A stretch of 64,000 bases of DNA from positions 22,823,001 to 22,887,000 of the forward strand of contig NC_079882.1 in the NCBI RefSeq assembly GCF_029227915.1. The letters are read 5' to 3'. Position numbers and translations under genes: made by a program. The stretch is from Hydractinia symbiolongicarpus. Its lineage: Eukaryota; Cnidaria; Hydrozoa; Anthoathecata; Hydractiniidae. Under the pieces are notes generated by a model. The model was given only the letters and a program-made list of their open reading frames with translations, ran no database searches and was not told the DNA's origin. Numbering within the stretch: the stretch's first letter is position 1; the number at the start of each line of letters is the position of its first letter. This document shows positions 9,856 to 21,100 of this stretch, one piece after another.

Positions 9856-10330
9856 TCAAGAATCTTTCTCGCTAGTCTCCTCATCCTCTTTTTTAGCCAT
9901 ATGCTGGGCTGTATGCCCAACCACCAAGTTAGGTGCTAAACACCTGCCAATTGTGCAGTACACGAGAATACCAAGGTCTGCCGTGGTGTCCCGGATTATA
10001 GGGTCCTCTTCGATATCTTTTCGCAGATCCTCGACACTGTCGATGTTGACGAAATTTTCGATCAAGTTCGCGTACAGATTAACCACGTAAGTAGACAGTG
10101 CCCTAGCCGTTTTCTCCCCTTCTCTTGAAGCTCTCGTTGAACATACTCGGTATGGACCTTTCAATGGCCTCATCGGGTGCCTTGTCTACAAAGCCTTCTG
10201 TACATTTCTTTGGTAAAAGATGCCCTTTGCCCTTACGCAGGACTTCTTTCAAAGCTTGGCGCTTACCCGTGGGCTGTTCAACGTGTTCAAAAGATTCTGC
10301 GGAGTCGAATACTTGTGCAATCTCTGGCAT
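9856..10330 (-). pseudogene. Unrecognised Polinton protein, one frameshift
   Basis: ATG at 10330 (MPEIAQVFDSAESFEHVEQ) leads through a basic segment (GKGHLLPKKCTEGFVDK) to FNESFKRR, where a frameshift near 10115 moves to the frame of the rest: EKTARALSTYVVNLYANLIE, TADLGILVYCTIGRCLAPN and an acidic C-terminus (KKEDEETSEKDS). About 155 codons in total. No domain is recognised. It lies between the polymerase gene and the small membrane proteins, all on the minus strand. Confidence 0.45.
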
Positions 10331-10438
10331 CTTTTTTAATAGTTTTCTGTATCAAAAAAAAAAAACGCGATCAGGGTATAGGGTAGTATTACAGCGATAT
10401 ACAAACACACTTCCATGGTTTTATTCTCGGGTAAACAC

Positions 10439-13346
10439 TCAGCGGTGATGTCCACGGGCTAGCGTCATAATTTGGTTGTGTTGCACAAGCCGCTTGTCAT
10501 CCTGCCTGTTAAGTGCTAACTTGTTCACCTTTGTGGTATAGATTTGATGGTTCTGGCGTTGAATTAACACCTGATTTTTGTATATATCGACGCCTTCCTC
10601 CAGGCATCGTCTATAATCGTCGAAGGTGATGGACTTTTTTGTAACACATTTTTGACGCCCTTTGCTTTCCTGTCACCACCCTCTTTCGTAAGGCTGTTAT
10701 AGGCATATAGCTCTGCTCTGAGTGTTATAAATTCCGTCATAATTTTCCCACTTAGTTCGTCTTTCCTTATGCCAACGACTCTTTGTTTTTCCCTATAGGA
10801 AGAGGCCTGTTATCTTCCGCGTTGTAGGCGCTTGTATCGAAATGTTTCTCAACGTCCTGCGCGATATTGCTGTAAAAGTCTTTCGTGCGAATATGGTATA
10901 CAAAGGAGGCCGTGTCCATGTAACAGAGCTGCAGCTTGCTACCATACTGATTAAAAGACAAGCGTGAGTACGTGGTGCATATCAGAGCTCTTATTGAGGA
11001 CACAAGGCATGGGCTGAAGCTAAAGAAGATGCATATGGTCATTCAATTTAACAAAAAGCCCTGGCTTAAGGATTACAACACGAGGTTGAGAACTGCTGCC
11101 AAAAATGACAATCATCCATATACTCGTACGGGTATACGCCCTTTCTACGCATGAGTTGAAATTTATCATCCTTGTTGAAATGCCAACGGAGATTTTTACA
11201 CTGTTCATCATTGAGGTTGCTTGTCAACTTGTCCAGGCTGAATGGCATGAATCTACAGCTATCGATGAACCTGATTTCTCTTTTCTTATAGACCTTACCA
11301 TCACCATACCTCATACCTGCAAGTGGTACCTTAATTTTAACGTTGAATCTGATATACTTTTCCGAGTTCGCCGCTATACAACCAATATTCTGTGTGTCGT
11401 ATACTTCCCCTAATTCCCGGATGAAGATATGCGCGTCATACCCACTTAGGTTGTGGAAAATGACAGGTATATGACCAGGTATTTTGTATTTGAGGTTACA
11501 GTTATTATGCGCCACGCCTCTATACAGACCTGTATAGTGACAATGGTCCCGAACTTTACGGTTACTCACGTCGTTAAAAGGTTTCATACAAATGTGACAT
11601 TCCGTGGCCTCGTTAAAACCTCTGTTAGTTCCAACATTGGTTGTTGCAGGAATGTATAGTATAGTCACTTCACCTCATCTTCCAGATGGTTCGCGAACCG
11701 CGTAACACAATCCTTGCCACGGTACACTGTTAGTGGCTCTGGTACATTTCCATATGCAAACGTACTATACGTACACCAGCCAGATGGTACATGTTTGTTC
11801 AGCTTTTTTGTCTTCATCGTCCCCCTTGCATCTTCTACTGGAATGAGTAGACTCTCAAAGTCCGCGTATATTGCATAAGGTACCTTGAATTGTTGATGCC
11901 CATCCCTATACCTTATCCATTTTTCACCTTCTTTTGACATTGTGACCTTGACTGCCTCATGATCCATAATGACTGCCTCAGTATCCATAATGCTTGTCCC
12001 TTGATTCAACTGTGTTGAAGGCTTGACGGCAGTTCAGGAAAAAATGCATCGCATTTCTATTCTTCGATGTCTCCTTGCCTAATAGTCGCGATAGACTCTT
12101 TTTACCTTCGGTGATAAGCAGCAGATTCACCTGCCTGTTACGCTTAATAATGTGCGAGGATCGCCGCAGGGTGTTGATCTTCATTCCCATTACATACGAA
12201 ACGTTCACCGCAATGTCCGTGTTGTTCTTCTCAAACTTGGATATGTCTTTGATGGTTGTTGGGAACTCTATATCCTGCCAATTGTAAAGAGGGATATAGC
12301 GCTGCATCTGTGATATTCGTTTTGGATCTTTTCCAATTTCTTGATTGTGTAATGATGCTATAACACTCCACTTGAAACATTCATCATCCTCATTTTTTGG
12401 GTTGATGATGGCCTTTTGCGAGGCTATCCATTTGGGTAGTTCTATGTACGAGGAACCTCTTGTTAACCGTAGTTTATGAAAATCTACATCTAGGTGTAGA
12501 ATTTTATCAATAGTAAATCCACTTTGGGGTAATGCCGGATGTTCAACAAGGGTCTTGATTTCAGCAAAAATTTTATCCAGTACACCATCTACGTCGCAAC
12601 CCTGGACAATTCCTGTTACATTGCTATTAAATGCTTTCTTTACCCTGATATATTCGTCATCGTCTTCTTCAGGGTCCTCCGAGACTGGCACGATTTTTTT
12701 TATCCACATGATCCACAGGGACAGCTGTACCTTTGCCAAGTCCATATGTTTTACCTGCTCTTCAACCAAACTTTTCACGTTAGGTCTCATCATCTCTATT
12801 TATCCATCAATGTCGGCCTTTTCTACACCTGAATTGCGAAAACTTCGAAATTTCTTGTGCGGCGCGTGCTTATGTTCCTGAGGCGTAAAATCTTGCCTCG
12901 GCTGATCATATAGATTTTGTTTCTTCGAGATAGTCTTCTTCATCCTCTATTTCCACTTTATCATGAAGCGTAGGTCTCGCGATGATGTTAGTCACACTAT
13001 CATAGAGATTCATAACTTTACGTTTGAAGGACGCATAGGTTCTCTTGACTCCCTCTTTTATAGGCTTGGGAACAGCGTCCACTTACCAGTTGTACCATCC
13101 TCGCATCTTGGTTTTCACGATCGAACGATTTTTTGAAATCTCCTGTTTTTCAAATACATCCATGGCCTCCGTTGTTGGTGTTATTATCACAGGCCTGACT
13201 GGTTTTCGTTGTCCAGCCTTTCTAGGTGGCCTCTGTGGTACATCCTCCAGCAAAGAAACCAATTCAGCCTTGCGTAGCCTGTAGTAACCAGTCAGCCCAC
13301 GGCTTTTCGCGATATTACGTAATTCTTTTACAGTGTGTGTGTTCAT
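10439..13346 (-). pseudogene. Protein-primed family-B DNA polymerase of the Polinton, heavily broken
   Basis: From ATG 13346 there is a SAP-like N-terminus (VKELRNIAKSRGLTGYYRL), then GWYNW followed by an in-frame TAA near 13083, a frameshift near 12900 and a stop near 12806. The segment 12793-11978 carries SSYIELPKWIASQKAIINPK and a degenerate C2H2 finger. After a frameshift near 11985 come KVPYAIYADFES (an Exo I-like motif) and YRGKDCVTRF; after another near 11668 come a Cys/His cluster (ECHICMKPF, RDHCHYTG) and FHNLSGYDAHIFIREL. After PYEYMD most of the palm is gone. The gene resumes at 10966 with LCYMDTASF, where the catalytic DTD has become DTA, and ends at ARGHHR, 10439. Intact members copy the element by protein priming. 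Confidence 0.85.
10966..11109 (+). other. Inverted fragment of the polymerase gene
   Basis: Within the minus-strand polymerase gene this segment codes, on the plus strand, for another part of the same enzyme: EYVVHIRALIEDT, HGLKLKKMHMVIQFNKKPWL and NTRLRTAAKND. In the family this block lies just before the motif-B region. Flanking DNA on both sides encodes polymerase on the minus strand (PYEYMD to the right, YGSKLQLCYMD to the left). Confidence 0.8.
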
Positions 13347-13377
13347 TCTTTTATTGTATGTGATTTACATGCACGAA

Positions 13378-13450
13378 CAAAGTAGTAATTATAATCAATT
13401 ATAGAGTAGTAATTATAAAGTAGTAATTATAATCTTAGTAATCATAAAGA
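13378..13450. repeat. AT-rich TAGTAATTATAA direct repeats near the Polinton edge
   Basis: Three to four copies of AGTAGTAATTATAA-like sequence follow one another just beyond the start of the polymerase gene. They may belong to the element's subterminal region or mark its border with host DNA. Confidence 0.55.
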
Positions 13451-15098
13451 GATGGAACTTCATAGTCAAGGCAATGAAATTGTAAAGTCTAACCAATTAT
13501 AATAATTTCTTCAAAAATCAAAACAGATAGCTATCTATAAAATGAACTTCAATGATCAATTTGAAGTAGACCTTAAAACCAGAAAATTAAGAGGAGTGAG
13601 ATTTTCTTTGTCGGATCCCCAAGACTTGTTAGGGTAAAATGTAGACCAATTATTATATTTACGATTTAAAGTACTTCTGGCAGAAGTTTTAAAATATCAG
13701 AAAAACTTAGAAGCAACAAAAGGCACAGTTTTGGTGGTGAAAGCTGAATTATGATTAAAATTTTCTCCCCTGTGGCCCACCGTTTTACTGATATGTTCTA
13801 AATGTTCTTTACATGGGAAATATATTTCAATACTATCATGAAAAGTCGTCTTCATTTGGAAATAAAGCGTGGAAGGGACTGGTCTTTGCCATACCACCAA
13901 TATGCTTTAACAAAACTGCCTCCCAGAGATACTTGTCTATATTAATATACTTGAGTCTAAAAATTTATGTCCGCCTTGGAACACAAAACAACAGAAAATG
14001 TCTGAAACTTGTTGGCGGTTTTTTTTTCCATATCTTTTTAATAATAATTATATTTGTCACGTATAATTACAGTTCTTTAAATATTTTCAGGAAATAGGAC
14101 GACAATTTTTATCATACAGTTCTTACGATTAATAGCTTTCCCAGAAATCTATTTTGAAATTTCCACAGCATAAACAAGAACTTGTGCTGCATGTACAGTA
14201 TAAATTACATTTTAGATATAAATAAGCCTTTTTCAATATTGATTGATTTAATTAATTACTTAACTTTACTTAAGTTTTTCACTTTTTTTTAGGTATACAT
14301 AAATTTTAATACCCATAGTTATACCTGACGTGGGAAAACAATCTGGCAATACTTATAAAAAAATATTACTGGCAACACTTATAGAAATAATAATTATTGA
14401 AAGAAACATTGGTGAATTTGAAAAACAACAACATTTTTTGTCGCTGCAACCGTAATATTTTATATAGGTCATAATTCTAAGATAACCAAGGCTCAAGGGT
14501 ACTTATGAGTAAGCATGCTTTCGCCTTAGTTATTTGCGTTGCTTTTATTACAATTTTTTGAATATATAACCTACGACCAGTATTCAGCCTCGTACCACCA
14601 ACCCAACAAGCTTAGGATAGCCAAGTCATAATGTTATTTACAGATGCTTTAAAAAAAAAATATATCCAACCTAGCAGTAATCAATGCTAGTGCTCGTGTA
14701 GATGAATTTAAAATCAATCAAACTTAGCTAGCTGAACACTAGAAAAAAATTTAAACCACCATCTTAAGCTCAATGGGTATAAAGTAAATGCCATTTTCTA
14801 TTTCTTTTGCCAAAAGTTTATAATTTGCCCATTTGAAAAGTTAATTTGAGAAGTGATAAAGGTGAACATGTGCATGACTTCGCTGGAAAATTAAAATTGT
14901 CTCTACACTAACCTCGTTTTCGTGTTAGTATTTCTATTGCGGCCGTGTATTTTGCGGAATGGAAATGTACATTGAAATTGGTCTATTCGCACAATGTAAT
15001 GCTGTTATAAATTTTCTGCAATAGTTAATGCAATAGTTGTGTTTCAATTATAAAACTCTACGTTATAGAAAAAGTAACATTAGCGGAAAATTCATATC
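13451..15098. other. Intergenic DNA upstream of the receptor gene
   Basis: AT-rich DNA with no supported gene. A short plus-strand run at 13542-13637 (MNFNDQFEVDLKTRK...) and a following open stretch could be a relic of some coding sequence, but I do not recognise it. The promoter of the receptor gene should lie in the last few hundred bases; no clear box was identified. Confidence 0.4.
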
Positions 15099-15159
15099 AT
15101 GAATTGCGTCATTTTCACATTTATTTTCTATGGGATTTATCTTGTACCTACAACTGATG
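15099..15159 (+). CDS. Receptor exon 1: signal peptide
   Basis: The first exon encodes MNCVIFTFIFYGIYLVPTTD, a hydrophobic leader followed by the small polar residues of a cleavage site. It ends in phase 1 at a good donor (gtaagt). The phase fits the acceptor at 18185, which begins the first discoidin domain with a Cys (ACADRTPLGM). Upstream I see no other in-frame ATG needed by the model. Confidence 0.8.
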
Positions 15160-18100
15160 GTAAGTAGCATTTCTTAACTGTGGACCTAGCATTTAATACA
15201 TGTTTCACTTTTTTTTTGTTAATTTTTATAGAAAATAGGTACATATAATGAGATTTTCACATGTTGATTTTTACGTCAACATAAAACAAAAGATGGCGGA
15301 ATCTTTTTGTCAAACAAAACCATTGTGAATGTAGCTTTCTAATCCGGTCTAAACTCAACGCGGAAACAGCGCACCATAAAACGCCCTTTTCTTTAACACT
15401 GAAGTTCAGAAATGTTCTTCAAGACAACATCTTCTTTAGAGCCGGTCGTTTATTTATTTATACGGACAGCGAGACAACGGCAAAGAGTTTGCTCTTTAAG
15501 AACTTCACGGAGCGAAAGATATATTATCGTAGTTGTGCGTATTTCAAGAATGTGCTCTACATAGTATTATTTTGTTCCATATGCTTTGTTTAACCATGTT
15601 TTAAATACCAGCACATCTTTTTAACAGATTTAAGAAAAATGTGGATTTTTTAGAAAGTATTGAGGAATCACTTCTCTATAATAATAGCCGTCGTCTGTCT
15701 GTCTCTGCGCAACATGGCGGAGCAAGTAGCGAGACCCGCCGAAAATCCCTGCGGCCCTGCAGCTTTATTTCGAATCCCCGGCAGACCCCGTTTTTTTACC
15801 GGCCTTGCTTTGCCGCTCATTGTAATAAACCAATCACGAGGCTCCATTTTCACTAATGACCAATCCAAGTGCTTCGCGGCCTCAACATGCCGACGGGAGG
15901 AAACATGTTACCCCTACGAAGGCCATTTTGGTTTGGAAGTGATGGTGTGAAGTTTGTAGGTTTCCTTTCAATCCTCCTTATTTCTTCTGAGTACTTTTTA
16001 TCCTATAGGATTATTTAGTTTGTTTTCACATGTTAGGTGAATATTTCATCACGTTTTCTAGCTACGTATAAATCTTAAACAAACCAATTTTAAGTTTTTG
16101 GCTAGCTACAAAACGTACATTTTGAGGCAGCTAGCTATAGCTATCTTATAGCTATCTATTTATTCCTATTCTTTTAAAGTTTTTATTCAGTTTGGTATAT
16201 TGTTCTTTATTTTTATGTAGAAGTTGGGTCTACCTATCTAGCTCCTTTTAGCTCTACCTCTGGCTAAAAAGTGAAAGTAGCTAAATGCAGTTATAGGCAG
16301 CTACCAATTTTATTACTGTTATGAAAGCTTATGCTGAAAAATAAAATTGCTGAGTATATATTTTTTTCACTGAACTTGATAACGACAGGCGGTTTCCTGA
16401 TTTTTTTTAAACTGAAGTCGCGATAAAGTTTTTTTAAAAATGGTGTTATGCCTATACTCATGTGCGACAGAGTCTAGATGTACTAACGCTTAGTCCGGTG
16501 GTAACAACGGGCTGTTTCCTGTGTTTCTGTTTAACCGAAGTTGTGATAACGTTTTTTACAGAAAAAAAGTACACACTGTTTACCTATACTAAGCGCTCAG
16601 CTTAACATTTTTTTGAACTTTTCCCGGGAACATTCCCTGAAAAATAAAGAAGGTTGGCCAGCTGCTTTCGCTATGACGGGGTAACATTGAATTGTAATCT
16701 GGGTTTTTATTTTACCTAAGTTGTCGAAAGTTATTTTTTGAATAGTATATTACACCGGAAACACCATAAAGTTGTGTGCACTTCACTTGATTTTCTACAC
16801 ACTATATGGCTGTACTAAAGCGCTTTACCTGAATGTGTGGCACAGTTGACGGTTCTTATTAATCACTCAATTTGGTGTTTAACGCTGGGTAACACAGCTA
16901 CTTGTGGCTTAACCCGCCGTTTCAACAGAGTGTATCCTGTGTTTTGTAAACCAAAGCTTCAATAGTTTTTTTGAATAGGGTCTTAAGCCTAAACGCATGT
17001 TTCGCACGATTTATCTGTACTAAGTGCTCAGTCCAGTGTCACAATTAATTTGTTAACCTTTACTGAAACTTATTTCGCAAAATAAAATAAAATTGACCAA
17101 TTGTTTTTCCTATGACGGGGTAACAAATGGTTGTAAATTGTGTTTTTATTTTGGCTAAAGTTACAGTAGAGTTATATTTTCAAAAATACACTACAGCCGA
17201 AACACTATAGTGTTGTGTGCGCTTTACTCGATTAAGGACATACTGCGTACCTGTACTAAAGCGCTCCACCTGACCGTGTAGTACAGATTACGGCTCTTAT
17301 TAAGCGCTCCACATAGTGTTCAATGGCGGGTCACACCTTGACTTGTGGCTTACCCCGGCGTTTCGACGCCGGGTTTCCCGGCTAGTTTATTAAGAATTGT
17401 TTAAAGCACAAAAGAATGAAGATGTTTAAATAAAATAAGTACGATTTTTAAAAACATCGTGTAACATAGAAAAGGTGAATATGAACTTTGTAACTGTTTC
17501 AGTGATTCATTTTTTCAATGTCATATTTTTGATGAGTTAGGGAAGCGAAAAATGTCCCTAGTCATGAGATTTATAAATACATTTGATTTAACAAGCAAGT
17601 GATTTCTTGCACTTTGCCCCAAACATTAGTTAGCTAATTACAAATAACAACCCCAAATTGTTTAGTCATTTTTTTCCTCAGTTAGATTATACGAGAAGAA
17701 TTGTACAATATAAAATTCAAGTTCCAATTGTTTTATCCCTGACAAACTATGCTTAGGACTTAAACTCGCCTAATGGAAACTATTTGTTATTTGATCAATT
17801 ATTTGCCAAGCAATTTTTTAAATTTTTGCATTGCGCCATGCAAATTGTACTTTTGTGTGCTATAGAAATGTTTTTATTTGTTTACGTTTTTATGTTGCCA
17901 TTTTAATAATGGCTTCCCAAACCGGTTAATATGGCTCCATACAAAGCCCTGTTTTAATAAGCCGTAAATCTATCAAATCATTGGATTTTTTCATACTAAC
18001 TGTTTTTTTGTATCATTCAGGTAATAATCTTGTATTCTAAACGACTTTATGTATCAGTCAGGAATTAATACCACATTATTACACAGTATTCTAAAAGTAT

Positions 18101-21100
18101 TGTTAGAAATAGTTGCTAATTATTTTTTCCTAGCTCTATTTTCGTTTACTTACACAACAAAATTATATTTCCTTTTTTATACAGCATGTGCAGATCGCAC
18201 TCCTCTTGGAATGGCAAATGGATTAATTACTGCAGATCAAATATCAAACAGCTCAATGTATGCAGATTATTTACCATCACGTGGAAGACTTTACTCTTCG
18301 AGTTCATGGTGTGGTTCTGTTGGAATGATAGATGGAAAATCTCATTGGTTTCAGGTATTAGTAAAAAAAATCTTTTCAGTGCGTGGGTTAAGCCACAAAC
18401 AATTTACTTAAGCCCAGGTAAATCGTCTCGCACACCTGGGTAAAGCGGATCCTGCAGTCAGTTCACGGATGTTACTACAGTAATTATCTGCACTAGATTG
18501 TGTCATGGTTATTTGACATCGCAAATTGACAAACGATATGCGAATTAGGTAGGTTTTTGTGCGATATTTACGCACATGGTCTTTTGGTTATATGTTGGTT
18601 TACGTGTCTATTATTTTGTGTTATATTTTGACATATTCGGTCCGAACTCCCCTCATCACTCACATTACTTTTAATAGGGTTTTTTAACCGGATTAAAACC
18701 TGGCACACGCAAATTATGCAACGGAAAGAACAGACGTACAGTAATAACTTTTGCTTATGCCAGCACTTTTTCCCTGACGTCATTCGAAGCCTGATATTTA
18801 TTCAAAATGCCAATATAATTTTACCATTATGTTTAAAGTTTCTTAAAGCAAAATAAAAATTAATTACCATATTTTTCGCTTTTTAATCATACCCATGAAA
18901 GAGTGTCAACAATTGCCTAAAAATATGAATTTTCCTAATTTTCTGATAATATCAGAAAAATTAGGGTTAATCACGTGTTCAACATCTTAAAAGTAATTCC
19001 CCTTGGCTTAAAAATGTTGTGTTGAGGGTCGTAAGTCCTAACGGTAATGTTGACGAAAGTTATTATATTATTCCGATTATAAGGCCTTCATAGTGGTAGT
19101 TTCATGTATTGGCCGATATCTAAGATTCTGAAAGATATGGGAACTTGAAATTTCACATGTAGGTGTCTACTCAGAAACTCAGAATGTATCATGAACTATA
19201 TCGATATAGCGATCGTGGACAGCAAAAAATTGTTTTATGTTTGTTCCCCCTTTAACATTGTTGTCAAAGTATTATGTTTTAACTCAAGTGTATTTAGTTA
19301 GAAGGAGCTACAAGTATCCTAGCAGGAATAGGGTTAAGTGTGGTGGTATCGTCCAGAAAAATAATAAACGTAAAGGTAGCTCCTGTTTCGCTTTTATGGA
19401 GGCGATAACCGAGGCGATAAGAAAGTAAACTCGTCTTATAAAGCAGTGTTTTCGCATTTTTCGTATGGCAAAATGCCATTTCTTGTCTACCACATCTTAA
19501 GAAATCTAAATACTGATGTGTGTACATTTGAGGCTATGAAAGTTGCCATTTCATTTACACTATTTAAACTTGTAGCATTTCCCGTATATCACCTTTATTA
19601 ATAGGCTACTTTCTTTGTGTAACAGGCATATTGAATCTGTTTATTTTCATTTGAATTTGACAACTAATGTCATAGATGTTAACCGACAAATTAAATGTCA
19701 CGAGCTCAACTTGACTTAACGAAGCTGTTACAATTTAATTATGATTTTGAGGCCAAATAACTTGAAATAAGGTGGTGACATAAGGCAAGGTAACTAGGGA
19801 CAGGAAGCAAATTGCGCAAGTTTTCCAAATTCCCGTAAAGAATTTTAAAAAAAAATGTTAGAGTAAATCTGCAATTCTTTGTTGAAGTCAACAAAATCTC
19901 CTTAACTGTTCGCCGAAAGCACTTGATTCTATACATTATTTTGGTCAAAATGTCTTAATAAAATTATTTAGTGTCAGCGGGGCATCACAATACAATGGCA
20001 GACTTGTCTAACTGGATTTTCCCACTAGTCCCTTATATTACAGCATAAATGGTGCCGTCCGTATGTGACGAGCAAAGTAGATGTGTCGCGTCTTAAATGT
20101 CGCTGAAAAAAGTATGTCTTCTTTAATAACTTTCTAGACGTTACGGCACGACGGTAATGCAATTCACATATGTCAATGCGCTTAAGAATATTAGTGAAGA
20201 CATTGCATAGCAGTTATAACTTTAGGACCAAATGACTTCCTAATAAATCGGTGACGTCAGACGTTTTACTTCGCAAATACAACTAGAGACAAATTGGAAC
20301 CTGTTCGTCAAAATCACGAAAAGATAGTTATATGTTGCACTGAAATATTTAAGCACAATCATCAAATGCTTTTTTAAAATAATAGGTAGATATAAAATAG
20401 GTAAACATAGGTTATTGAGATTTATTAACCCGAGGTGATTTATATTCAACGACGCGCAGCGGAGTTGAATATAATATCACCGAGGGTTAATAAATCCAAA
20501 AACCTATGTTTACCTATTGTATATATGTTTTATTATATACCCAAAAGAGATTTCTTTGTTTTGATGTTTTTGTAAAAAGAATTTTCTCGACAAAAAAGTT
20601 CCCGCCATTTCACGTGTTTTAGAAATCGACCAATCAGAAAACGGACCACTAAGAAACAACCAATCACAGTTAATTACGATAAAAATTAATGAGGCGGAAA
20701 GGATAAAATCAAAACATGCGTTTACGAATGTTTTGTCAAAACTATTGTTACGTCACAAGCATTGAATAATACGGGTGGAATACGATTATTTATTCAATGG
20801 CTGTTTTTGCTTACGGGTATATAATAAAAAGTAATATGCAATGATATATAGCAATGAAGGACGCAGGACGCTAATGACAGCAGGGGGAATCCCTAACAAA
20901 ACGGTCAAGGTTACGAGAATAAATGAATTACTACGCTTTATTGAAATATCAATCACACGGAAAAGATGGATACATCGCTTTATCAACGTAATCTAACAAT
21001 TTATACGCATTTACACATACTTACGAGATTCTTTGTAATCATCAAATTTTTTAGCAAATTTTTAAACTTTATTGGAAGACTTTCATTAATATTATTTTGC

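Larger units (their letters stand above)
1..13450. mobile_element. Decayed Polinton/Maverick (adintovirus-like) DNA element, left end outside window
   Basis: About eleven genes typical of Polintons lie together: major capsid-like, integrase, packaging ATPase, protein-primed DNA polymerase B, a Bro/MSV199-like protein, a Cys-repeat protein and several small membrane proteins. Genes run both ways: minus from 1324 to the left edge, plus from 1362 to 7089, minus from 13346 down to 7117. Base composition is clearly more GC-rich than the host DNA that follows. Nearly every gene has stops or frameshifts, so the copy is inactive. The right boundary is put near 13,450, where coding ends in an AT-rich repeat; I did not find terminal inverted repeats, and the left terminus must lie before base 1. 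Family assignment is by recognition of the proteins; the boundary is inference. Confidence 0.88.

Noticed and set aside
15641-15950. Overlapping plus-strand ORFs in a GC-richer patch
   Set aside because: No motif, overlapping frames on both strands, and part of the region belongs to a dispersed repeat.
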